Below, piece by piece: positions 57,201 to 64,000 of a stretch of 64,000 nt of DNA. Each line of letters starts with the position of its first letter. Positions within the stretch are counted from its first letter, which is position 1. A program made the position numbers and the translations under genes. The notes under the pieces are model-generated. The model made no database searches. It had not been told where the DNA came from and worked only from the letters and a program-made list of their open reading frames with translations. Source of the DNA: Rossellomorea sp. BNER (GTDB lineage Bacteria; Bacillota; Bacilli; Bacillales; Bacillaceae_B); assembly GCA_024213275.1 (NCBI GenBank), contig JANAVG010000001.1, positions 236,935 through 300,934 on the forward strand. Direction: 5' to 3'.

Positions 57201-58890
57201 GAATCATACAAGCACCACTATCCTTCAACATGTACGATATCCGATCAATTGGATAGGCAGGGTCTATAGGGACATAGGCTCCACCTGACTTTACAATTGC
57301 TAACATGGCCACAATCATATCCAGCGAACGTTCAACCAACAGTCCAATGCGATTATCCGGCTTGACACCTGTTTGTTGTAGTACTCTTGCTAAACGGTTT
57401 GCTCGCTCATTTAACTCGAAATAAGTAAGTCGCTCGTTCTTGAAAACTACGGCTACTTGATGAGGAACTTTATCAACTTGTTCCTCAAACCACTCATGAA
57501 TCGTCTTCTCTTTTGGATACTCTGCGTCAGTATCATTCCACATTTTCAAAAGTTGTTGTTTCTCTGAATCTGTCAGTATATCGATTTGATGAACTAGAAT
57601 ATCTGAATGAGCAATGATGGTTTGAATAACCTTTTTAAAATGGTTCTCAATACGATCAATAAACTGATGGTCATACAATGAGTCATTATATTTAATATTT
57701 ATTTCCACTGACGTTCCAGGAATAACGGTGATCGTTAGGGGGTAATTCGTTTGTGCAAAACTAGTCACATCACTGATCTTTAACATTTGTCCCTGATGAT
57801 ATAGGTTATTCTCTGCACCTTTATCCAATGGAACATTTTCAAAAACAAGGATATGATCAAATATCTCTTGTTTTTGTACACTTTGATTTTGGATTTCATA
57901 TAGTGGACAAAACCCATGCTTTTCTGATGTAAAAAACTGTTTCTGTAATTCTCGAGCAAGCTCTAGAAATGAACCATGACTTTTGTCTATACGAACAGGT
58001 ACTGTATTGATAAATAACCCAACCATCTTTTCTATTCCCTGTATGGGGGCTGTTCTCCCTGATTGGACCATTCCAAAAACAACATCTTCTTGATGGGTAT
58101 ATCTTTGTAGCAGCACACCCCAAATCGTTTGAAAAATGATATTTAGCGTTACATGATGCTGTTTACTAAAATGGACCATTTCTTTTGTCATTTCTTCACC
58201 AAGAGTAAAGTGAACGGTTTTGTAGTTGTCATTCTCTACTCGATTGGGTTTCATAGGGATCAATGCCCGCTCTTGGTACCCTTGCAAAAATTGTTTCCAA
58301 TAGGCTAAGGATTCTTCATAATCTTGTATTTTTAACCAATCTATAAAATCCTTATAAGGCTTCACTTTTTCTAACTGAATTGGTCGTTCATTTACAAGTG
58401 AGGAGTAGAGTTGTAATAATTCGTTCATCACGATCCCAATGCTCCAACCATCCAATAGAATATGATGATAACTCCAAACCACTCGAAAATCATTTTCATC
58501 TTTTTTGAAAACAGCAAAACGCATTAAACTCTCTTTACGTAAGTCAAAACCACATTGCCTGTCTTCCTCTAAAAATGATTGGATCAAGTTTAAAAACTCT
58601 TTATCGGATTGATCAGATAAATCCATATAATGAAAAGGTACTTTTCGATGATTTAATACTACTTGTTGAGGTTTCTTAATTTTTCGATAAACAAAGTTTG
58701 TACGCAATATATCGTGTCTCTGTATCAGCATTTGAATACTCTGTTCAAAAACTTGAATATCAAGATTCCCTCGTATTGAAAAATCCACCTGTTGAAAATA
58801 GGTTTCTGTTTCCTCTTGCAAGAGAGAATGATACAACATTCCCTCTTGCATTGGTGATAAGTCATAAACCTTCTCTACTTTCGCCATCAT
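51235..58890 (-). CDS. NRPS, second protein: C-A-T-C-A-T-E
   Basis: About 2,551 residues. ATG 58890 and an adjacent ATG at 58887 are both possible; AAGGAGG overlaps the upstream stop codon, so the genes are coupled with 8 bases between. Domains: C1 (YHHILLDGWS), A1 (about 480-970), T1 (GGHSLKVIQ, about 1000), C2 (HHIITDGVS), A2 (about 1530-2000), T2 (GGDSIKAIQ, about 2033), epimerization (HHLVVDGVSW, EGHGRE, about 2080-2510). A1 code DVQYIAHVV fits proline. A2 code DAWLMGAVC is unassigned and hydrophobic (Leu- or Phe-like), converted to the D-form by E. C-terminus LSLEDLQYMQSILEG resembles a donor communication segment for docking to the next protein. Confidence 0.95.
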   Translation of the reverse strand: MMAKVEKVYDLSPMQEGMLYHSLLQEETETYFQQVDFSIRGNLDIQVFEQSIQMLIQRHDILRTNFVYRKIKKPQQVVLNHRKVPFHYMDLSDQSDKEFLNLIQSFLEEDRQCGFDLRKESLMRFAVFKKDENDFRVVWSYHHILLDGWSIGIVMNELLQLYSSLVNERPIQLEKVKPYKDFIDWLKIQDYEESLAYWKQFLQGYQERALIPMKPNRVENDNYKTVHFTLGEEMTKEMVHFSKQHHVTLNIIFQTIWGVLLQRYTHQEDVVFGMVQSGRTAPIQGIEKMVGLFINTVPVRIDKSHGSFLELARELQKQFFTSEKHGFCPLYEIQNQSVQKQEIFDHILVFENVPLDKGAENNLYHQGQMLKISDVTSFAQTNYPLTITVIPGTSVEINIKYNDSLYDHQFIDRIENHFKKVIQTIIAHSDILVHQIDILTDSEKQQLLKMWNDTDAEYPKEKTIHEWFEEQVDKVPHQVAVVFKNERLTYFELNERANRLARVLQQTGVKPDNRIGLLVERSLDMIVAMLAIVKSGGAYVPIDPAYPIDRISYMLKDSGACMILSQASVIEKLQSISEWSGSWVDVRESLDNRIDGSNLSVANQSNHLAYVIYTSGTTGHPKGVMMEHCQLVNLLHDQISRIEIPFNEKVLQFNSISFDVSFQEIFSTLLSGGCLYVIENEMKQNIEKLLTYIENQTISIVYWPVSYVKAVFQLVARLPKSIKHVITAGEQLILSPSLKQCIRQSNVHIHNHYGPSETHVVTTYKLSPDKELIEHPPIGKPIANTQIYVLNENRQIQPQGAVGEVYISGKSVSRGYLGKPKLTAEKFLTNPFVPNERMYRTGDIARYLSDGNIEFLGRIDQQVKIRGYRIELGEIESVLMEYPKVKDVVVRNLIDGQSETYLCAYVILNESVSSTELEKYLQQKLPDYMIPSFIKEIRQIPLMPNGKVDRKALPLPDRLERKTTYVPPATEMERQLVEIWEQVLGADFVGVTDHFFTIGGHSLKVIQLVAMIHKKLQVDLPVHVIFEHPTIRQLAFYLEEKEQTEFQGIQPAPSQPNYPVSSAQKRMFVLQQMELSSTHYNLPGAIIIEGECDDQRLEQAIQSLIERHESLRTSFELVDGEPVQMIHPKISFTLPVRKITEKDVKSVVNQFIRPFSLDQTPLFRVELFQIEVKKHLLLIDLHHIITDGVSTDVMLNDLSKIYGGESLPDLRIQYKDFAVWQQEWMQSEHCRRQEKYWLDSFSDEIPDLELPTDYVRPEVQNFAGSHESFVLNDELTRSLKKLASKTGTTLYMLLLTAYNLLLYKYSKQSEVIVGTPVVGRSHADIQSVMGMFVNTLAIRNHPEGHKRVVDFVHEVKAQALAAYDHADYPFEMLVEKLSLQRDTSRNPLFQAMFTMQDFGSNGLHLDGVQVKPYDLEYAISKFDLSLVTRESEDQIKCQLEYSSSLFKQETIQRMKHHFEQIVKEMVAHPEKKISEVEMLTYHEKEQLLVKWNQTENVYPKEKTIHELFIEQVAQTPNNIAVVCNEEKLTYQELNVRANRLAHVLRQHGVKPDDRVGLVMARQLDVVVGILGILKAGGAYVPINPSYPVERIRYLLEDSGATIVLSQDHVVEKFIDEGSWKGECLDIEEVVSTEGDSSNLSIVNKPTDLAYVIYTSGTTGQPKGVMVEHQSVINLIRHFQTEWSIQEQDRVGQFANISFDASIWEVGVSLLSGACLYLISQDVIADPTAFEHYVDQHKLSMLLLPPTYLSYLNQQRMKSLRKVMVGGSESTPSLVERWNEIYLNAYGPTEATVCATVWEPSNGSNDKVIPIGKPISNTKVYILDENLQLQPIGVPGELCIGGVGLARGYLDKPEQSAERFVPSPFSEGERIYRTGDFARYLSDGNIQFLGRIDHQVKVRGHRVELGEIESALVSHPNVKNGSVRDWKNEQNEMNLCAYVVLNEAISSNELKMFIGQKLPDYMIPSFVMEIEEMPLTSNGKVDRRALPKPDGIEAQGEYVAPVTEIEKKLVRIWQQVLDVNKIGVNHHFFEMGGDSIKAIQVAAMLQKEGCILSVNHLFREPTIQKVIPYIEYKQQQVNQDFVLGEVPLTPIQIEFFEDCEHHVNHFNQSVLLYSPTYLQEDVVDKVLIKLVKHHDALRMNFRQEQDRWIQINRGIEEDIFHFHRFDVKHEKNIRHRIEVLANQMQSSLDITKGPLMKVSLFRTDKGDYLLFVIHHLVVDGVSWRILLEDFENGYQQALKNQPIELPLKTDSLLTWADGLCKYANSTKLKKEIAYWEKLCQTEIVPLPKDRKVAGSTMEESDQVELSLTEEQTTQLLSRIHHAYNTEINDILLTSLGLTLRNWSDSDQVSILLEGHGREEILESISLHRTVGWFTSCYPVVLDFSQNDAEEHLSYSIKKVKETLRRIPNRGIGYGILKYLSKSDLGSTHLTSFHPEIAFNYLGQFDQSTEVGQNFQISSLNTGKLVSPQMKRKHTIDMNGLVFNGRFTLQIGYSSKEYNKETITRLAEDLQTNLNRVINHCVERTETDVTPSDVGDKNLSLEDLQYMQSILEG

Positions 58891-58898
58891 AAACCTCC

Positions 58899-61800
58899 TT
58901 ATTCGTCCTCGAAAATCCCTTGTATATATGCTAATTCTTGAGATGAAAGACTATCATCTGCTAAATCACTTGGTTTTTTCATCGCCGCAGTCTTGTCTAA
59001 ACCGTAGTTCATCTGATTAATGGACTTTCCCTCCTCAATATAAGGACTGATTTCTTGAATGGTTGCTGCATTGAATAAGTTATACAAACTAAGGGTAAGA
59101 TTTTCTTTCGCAAGCAATTGAATGATCTGAATAGCTTGCATCGAGTCACCGCCTAGTGCAAAAAAGTCATCATGAATACCTACTTTTTCTACTTTTAATA
59201 CTTGTTCCCACACAGATACGAGTTTTGCTTCTATCTCATTGCGTGGGCCGACATAATCAAATTGTTCCAGTGACGTTCCGCTCGGTTCAGGTAGAGCTTT
59301 ACGATCTATCTTCCCATTGGGATTCAAGGGGAGACTCTCTAGCTGTACAAAATAGGCGGGAACCATATATTTAGGTAACAAATTAGTAAGTTCATCACGT
59401 ATTTTAGATTCATCCATCGTCACTTCTGCAACAAAATAAGCACAAAGCGCTTTCCTTCCATTCCCCTTCCAATCGACCACAACCGCCTGAGTAATCGGCT
59501 GTTGGGTCAATAACGTATTACTAATCTCCTCCAATTCGACTCGATAACCTTGAATCTTTACTTGATGATCTTTTCGCCCTAAAAATTCAATATAACCATG
59601 GCGATGTAAAAGACCATAATCGCCAGTACGATAGAGTCTCCCGAATTGTGGATGCTGGATAAATGCTTGCTTTGTCTTCTCCTCATCGTGTAAATAGCTC
59701 TCTGCTAACCCGCATCCGCCGATAAATAACTCACCTTCAACGCCAATGTGACATGGTTGTAATTGATCATTCAACACAAAATATTGTTGGTTTGCAAGCG
59801 GTCTACCATAAGGAATACTCCCCCACCCTAGGCTCACCTCTTCAATCGGATAATAGATTGACCAAATCGAGGCTTCTGTTGCCCCACCTAGTGATATCAC
59901 TTGAGTATTTGGAAAATGTTTTTTCACTTTATCTGGAAGGGTTAGCGGAATCCAATCTCCACTTAACAAAGTTAAACGCAACGAGCTATTTACAATTTGT
60001 GAATGAACCGATTCTAAGGCAAGGTCCATAATCACCGGAACTGAATTCCAAATCGTGATTGCTTGTTGATTTATCGTCTCTAATAACTGACCTATATCGC
60101 GGTGGTCTTTCACCATCACAAGTGTTGCTCCAGCACTTAAGGTACCGAAAATATCATAAACTGAAAGATCAAAACACATTGAAGAAATGCCAATTACTCG
60201 ATCTTCCTCATTCACCATAAACTTCTTGTTCACATCTTGAATGGTATTAGTTACAGCTCCATGAGATATAACCACGCCTTTCGGTTTCCCTGTGCTACCA
60301 GAGGTATAGATCACATAGGCCAAATCCTTCGGTGTGACTCCACTGATTACGTTATGATCGGGAGCATAACAAAGGTTTTCCATATGATATAAATCAGGAG
60401 TAATCAAAGACTGACATTGACTATGTTCCAGGATGAAATCTTGTCGTTCCTTTGGATAATCTGGATCGATCGGTACGTAAGCTGCCCCAGCTTTCAACAC
60501 TCCCAATAAATTGACAATTGTCTCCACCTTACGTGCAGCTAGCACACCCAAACGATCACCTTTTCCTACGCCCTGTTCTTGTAAATAATGAGCTACCTGA
60601 TTAGAACGTCTATCTAACTCTTCATACGTGATACTCTGCTTTTCAAAAACGACAGCTAGTTGATCGGGAGTTTGCTTGACTTGCTCAACAAATAATTCAT
60701 GTAACGTTGCTGGCTGCAGATGCTCTTCTGTTTGGTTATATTGCGTAAGCAACACTTGTTCAGGCTCGGTTAGTTGAAGGGGGGCCACCTCTCCTTGATC
60801 TGCTAATTGTTCCATCATGGTTACATATTGATTAAACATTTTCTCTACCATGTCCTCATCCAATAGCTGTTCGACATAATTCCACATCATGACTAACTCA
60901 CCATTCTGCTCTGTAACAACATAGTCTAGATAGACCTGAGGTGTCTGTGCTGTTACACTACGTAGAGAACCGATATCATTCCAATTAAATTCATCATCAT
61001 TGAGTAGCATAGAAGTAAAGACGATTGGCATCAAAGCCCTGGTTTCTATCTGCTCCAACTGCATAAGATCCCGAAGAAATCGAACCCCATCATAATAGCG
61101 ATGCTCTAAGCCTTCAATCATCGTCTCTTGTGTCTTTTGGACCTTGTTCATAAACGATTCATCCGATGGTAAATCAAGATCTAACAAAATCAAGGAAGTA
61201 AAATCACCGATGATCTGTTCGACTTGTGGATGAACAGGATAACGATTAAATACCGTTGAGTTGATCGCTAACCTCCTCTGATTAGACCAACGAGCCAATA
61301 TCTCTCCATATGCTGTACAAAGCATAGAAGAAGGTGTCACCTTGTTTCTCTGCGCCAATTGCTTGATTTTGGTCCATTTCTCCCGACTTATCGTTTGATA
61401 CAGACTTTTGAAGCGGGGATGTACAACATCATTGGGATTTTTCTTTAAACGCAGCTCTGGAGCAGCTGGAAAATCCTTTCGTTTAGCCAACCAATAATTT
61501 CTTGATTGCTCATATTTTGCACTTTGTTTCACTTGTTGGTAGGATGACATATAATCACGGAAGGTCAAGCTCAATGCTGGAAGTTGTAAATCTGGCTGAT
61601 GGTATAACTGTATTAACTCTTTCCAAAAGATTTGTAAACTAGCTCCATCCATCACAAGCACATCAAAGCTGCAAAAAAGCAGATGGGAGGTATCATTTAT
61701 ACGAAATGCTTTGAACTCAAACAATGGCCACTTTTCAGGTGAAAATACTTGATGTGACATACGGGAACGCTCGGCATGTAACCGTTGATCTTGTTCTTTA

Positions 61801-64000
61801 AAACTTAAGCCTGTCAAATCTTCGACTTCGATCGTATAGGTTAACCACTCAGAAAGTATCTGTTGTGTTCCATTTGATAACACGATGGCACGCAACATAG
61901 GATGACGTTCAATGATTTGTTGTAAGCTATGATTCAAGCGATGTATATCCAATAAAGTTTCCCATTCCAAATAGCTGTGTGTGGCTACTCCCCCCAACTC
62001 AAAATGTTGTTCGCGTCCAAGTAAATAAGCCAACTGTATTTCCGTTAAAGAAAATGGTTGATGAAGGTTTTCAAAATCTTCTACAACAGCAGGTAAATGA
62101 AACCCGTTTGATGCCCTTTTATTTACATGAAGACTCAATTCGGCAATGGTTTGATAACGAAAGATATCCCGTACCTCTACGTTCATCCGTTCTTGGTTGA
62201 GGATATTCACCAGTTGAATGGCCTTAATGGAATTCCCACCTAATTCAAAAAAGGGATGAGTCACGCCGATTTCTTTTACACCCAGAACTTGCTGCCAAAT
62301 ACGGGTCAGCTTCTTTTCCATATCAGTAACTGGTGGTACATATTTCACTTGAAGCTTTGTGCCATCTGGCTTTGGCAATAATGTTCGATCAACTTTACCA
62401 TTAGGTGTAAGTGGTATATCATCAATTTCTATGACAAAGGAAGGAATCATATAATTAGGTAGTTTTTGTCTTAAATATTTCTTAATCTCACTGCTTGATA
62501 CTTTCTCATTCATTACCACATACGCACATAAATACGTTTCATCCTGATCATCTTTCCAATCTCGAACGGTAACATCTTTCACTTTTGGATATGCAGAGAT
62601 TACCGTCTCAATCTCACCTAATTCAATCCGGTAGCCTCGCACTTTTACTTGATGATCCATCCGACCCAAAAACTCAATATTTCCATCAGGCAAGTATCGA
62701 GCTAAATCTCCTGTCCGATAGATTCGTTCACCTGAAGAAAAAGGATTGGGAACAAACTTTTCTGATGTTAGTTTTGGTTTTCCCAAATAACCACGAGCGA
62801 GTCCAACACCACCGATGCATAGCTCTCCTTGAACACCGATTGGTTGAAGTTGCATATGTTCATTAACGATATAAACTTTTGTATTAGCAATCTGCTTCCC
62901 AATGGGTGCATAGGATAAGGAATTGATTTCTCCTTCTCCTTGCCACATGGTCGTATAAACTGTCGATTCAGCTGGTCCATAAGCATTTACATAGATTCCC
63001 TTCCATCTTCTGACAAGCTCCGGGGAACTAGCTGAGCCAACAGCTAAGACTTTACGTAAATGTGGTAAACTAGTCATTTTTTCTGAATTTAGTTGTTTTA
63101 AATAGGTAGCCGATAGAGAAAGTATTGTTAATTTTTGTTCACTTACATAGGATTCAAACCTTGTAGAATCCTGAATCACTTCCTTTGATATAAGGTAGAG
63201 ACTTGCTCCTGTTAAAAGCCCAACATATACTTCCCAAACAGAGGCATCAAAGGAAATACTCGCAAATTGTCCAATCCGATCAGTTGATTGAATCCCGAAC
63301 TCTTCTTGACTATATGTAACCAAATTAATGACACTTTTATGTTCAACCATGACTCCTTTTGGCTGTCCAGTCGTCCCGGATGTATAAATCACATATGCTA
63401 AATCAGTTGGGTGATGAAAGGATGGTAGATTTAAAGATTCCGACATCGTCCGATTGATCTCTTGGATATCGATCCATTTACTTGACCAGGTTCCTTGAGG
63501 TTTCAATCTTTCAATAACACAGGATTGACTTAAAACCGTTTGTGCATCACTATCTTCTAACATGTATCGAATCCGCTCAAGCGGATACTCAGGATCAATG
63601 GGTATATAGGTCCCACCCAATTTTACAATCGCTAGCATACCTACGATTACATCGAGTGATTTTCCCATCAATAATCCAACCCGATTACCTGGTTTCACCC
63701 CCTGCTGCTTGAGCATATGTGCAACGCCATTTGACCGTTCATGTAATTCCTTATAAGTTAATTTCTCTTCATTGTATACAACAGCTATGTTATTTGGTGT
63801 TTTCTGTACTTGCTCTAAAAACAGTCCATCAATAGTCTTGTCCTTTGAGAAATCCGCTTCTGTACCATTCCACTCGACCAACTGTTTACACTTCTCTGAT
63901 TCAGTACAGATTTCCAATTGTGCGATCTTTAGGTATGGAGTCTGGATGATATTCTTGATAAGGGTAATCAAACGTTCAGTTAACTTTTCGATTTCACCCT
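58899..64000 (-). CDS. NRPS, first protein visible: (C)-A-T-Cy-A-T, 5' end beyond window
   Basis: The frame stays open to the right edge. An in-frame TTG at 63971 is not the start: codons before it (reading GEIEKLTERL) still belong to the end of a C domain. Taking 63971 as residue 1: A1 (about 25-530), T1 (GGNSIKAIQ, about 579), heterocyclization domain Cy (about 650-1060) with the DxxxxDxxS motif as FDVLVMDGASL near 770, A2 (about 1085-1560), T2 (GGDSMQAIQ, about 1607), and a short C-terminal tail SSQELAYIQGIFEDE. The A2 code reads DLYNLSLIW, the cysteine code of thiazoline-forming NRPSs. A1 code DAWSLVAVY is unassigned and hydrophobic. So this protein installs a residue and then cyclizes cysteine to a thiazoline. 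Confidence 0.95.
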   Translation of the reverse strand, partial: GEIEKLTERLITLIKNIIQTPYLKIAQLEICTESEKCKQLVEWNGTEADFSKDKTIDGLFLEQVQKTPNNIAVVYNEEKLTYKELHERSNGVAHMLKQQGVKPGNRVGLLMGKSLDVIVGMLAIVKLGGTYIPIDPEYPLERIRYMLEDSDAQTVLSQSCVIERLKPQGTWSSKWIDIQEINRTMSESLNLPSFHHPTDLAYVIYTSGTTGQPKGVMVEHKSVINLVTYSQEEFGIQSTDRIGQFASISFDASVWEVYVGLLTGASLYLISKEVIQDSTRFESYVSEQKLTILSLSATYLKQLNSEKMTSLPHLRKVLAVGSASSPELVRRWKGIYVNAYGPAESTVYTTMWQGEGEINSLSYAPIGKQIANTKVYIVNEHMQLQPIGVQGELCIGGVGLARGYLGKPKLTSEKFVPNPFSSGERIYRTGDLARYLPDGNIEFLGRMDHQVKVRGYRIELGEIETVISAYPKVKDVTVRDWKDDQDETYLCAYVVMNEKVSSSEIKKYLRQKLPNYMIPSFVIEIDDIPLTPNGKVDRTLLPKPDGTKLQVKYVPPVTDMEKKLTRIWQQVLGVKEIGVTHPFFELGGNSIKAIQLVNILNQERMNVEVRDIFRYQTIAELSLHVNKRASNGFHLPAVVEDFENLHQPFSLTEIQLAYLLGREQHFELGGVATHSYLEWETLLDIHRLNHSLQQIIERHPMLRAIVLSNGTQQILSEWLTYTIEVEDLTGLSFKEQDQRLHAERSRMSHQVFSPEKWPLFEFKAFRINDTSHLLFCSFDVLVMDGASLQIFWKELIQLYHQPDLQLPALSLTFRDYMSSYQQVKQSAKYEQSRNYWLAKRKDFPAAPELRLKKNPNDVVHPRFKSLYQTISREKWTKIKQLAQRNKVTPSSMLCTAYGEILARWSNQRRLAINSTVFNRYPVHPQVEQIIGDFTSLILLDLDLPSDESFMNKVQKTQETMIEGLEHRYYDGVRFLRDLMQLEQIETRALMPIVFTSMLLNDDEFNWNDIGSLRSVTAQTPQVYLDYVVTEQNGELVMMWNYVEQLLDEDMVEKMFNQYVTMMEQLADQGEVAPLQLTEPEQVLLTQYNQTEEHLQPATLHELFVEQVKQTPDQLAVVFEKQSITYEELDRRSNQVAHYLQEQGVGKGDRLGVLAARKVETIVNLLGVLKAGAAYVPIDPDYPKERQDFILEHSQCQSLITPDLYHMENLCYAPDHNVISGVTPKDLAYVIYTSGSTGKPKGVVISHGAVTNTIQDVNKKFMVNEEDRVIGISSMCFDLSVYDIFGTLSAGATLVMVKDHRDIGQLLETINQQAITIWNSVPVIMDLALESVHSQIVNSSLRLTLLSGDWIPLTLPDKVKKHFPNTQVISLGGATEASIWSIYYPIEEVSLGWGSIPYGRPLANQQYFVLNDQLQPCHIGVEGELFIGGCGLAESYLHDEEKTKQAFIQHPQFGRLYRTGDYGLLHRHGYIEFLGRKDHQVKIQGYRVELEEISNTLLTQQPITQAVVVDWKGNGRKALCAYFVAEVTMDESKIRDELTNLLPKYMVPAYFVQLESLPLNPNGKIDRKALPEPSGTSLEQFDYVGPRNEIEAKLVSVWEQVLKVEKVGIHDDFFALGGDSMQAIQIIQLLAKENLTLSLYNLFNAATIQEISPYIEEGKSINQMNYGLDKTAAMKKPSDLADDSLSSQELAYIQGIFEDE

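Noticed and set aside
63950..63971. TTG at 63971 as start of the first NRPS gene
   Set aside because: The frame continues upstream to the window edge with condensation-domain-like codons; no ribosome site at 63971.

Overview
The window looks like low-GC Firmicute DNA, most likely a Bacillaceae (Bacillus-type) chromosome. The evidence is strong AAGGAGG-type ribosome sites with ATG, GTG and TTG starts, a YuaF/FloT pair, a preQ1-I riboswitch in front of queF, a catabolite-repression (cre) box, Vpr-like secreted subtilases and a Bacillus-style NRPS whose proline codes match those known from gramicidin and fengycin. No rRNA, tRNA or CRISPR array was seen.

Region 1 (1-8.0 kb): two paralogous secreted subtilisin-like proteases in tandem on the minus strand. 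The first runs off the left edge. The second carries cohesin-like and dockerin modules and is interrupted by an in-frame amber codon in its propeptide.

Region 2 (8.3-20.1 kb): a complete 11.8-kb Tn3-family transposon with 38-bp terminal inverted repeats (one mismatch). It holds an IS110-group element with a structured upstream leader (candidate bridge RNA), a serine resolvase with a res-like palindrome, and a transposase gene split by a one-base frameshift. Its cargo is an inorganic-carbon uptake operon: dabB, dabA, a beta-carbonic-anhydrase homologue without zinc ligands, a broken DUF6671-like gene and mpsC. The order matches what I recall of ndhF-ybcC-ybcF-ybcH-ybcI of B. subtilis, here packaged on a mobile element.

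Region 3 (20.2-28.5 kb): housekeeping genes: an AIM24 family protein, floT and its NfeD partner, a YitT-family and an EamA-family membrane protein, queF with its riboswitch, a complete beta-carbonic anhydrase, and a 5-formyltetrahydrofolate cyclo-ligase-like protein.

Region 4 (28.6-39.7 kb): carbohydrate use. A plus-strand PTS operon (IIB, IIC, ChbG-like deacetylase, IIA, GH4 6-phospho-glycosidase) probably handles chitobiose or cellobiose. A minus-strand set (solute-binding lipoprotein, two permeases, secreted GH31 enzyme) probably handles an alpha-linked oligosaccharide; it has no ATPase gene of its own and carries a repeated operator-like motif.

Region 5 (40.2-44.0 kb): an aminoglycoside-phosphotransferase-fold protein, a YfmJ-type oxidoreductase, a DadA-like FAD oxidoreductase and a GyrI-like protein.

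Region 6 (44.1-64.0 kb): three collinear NRPS genes on the minus strand, the first running off the right edge. In order of synthesis the modules read: X, Cys with a heterocyclization domain (thiazoline), Pro, X with epimerization, X (possibly basic), Pro, then thioesterase release.

Across regions 3-5 several intergenic spaces, mostly between convergent genes, hold degenerate arrays with a 20-21 bp period (about two helical turns) built on different core words. No listed gene explains them.
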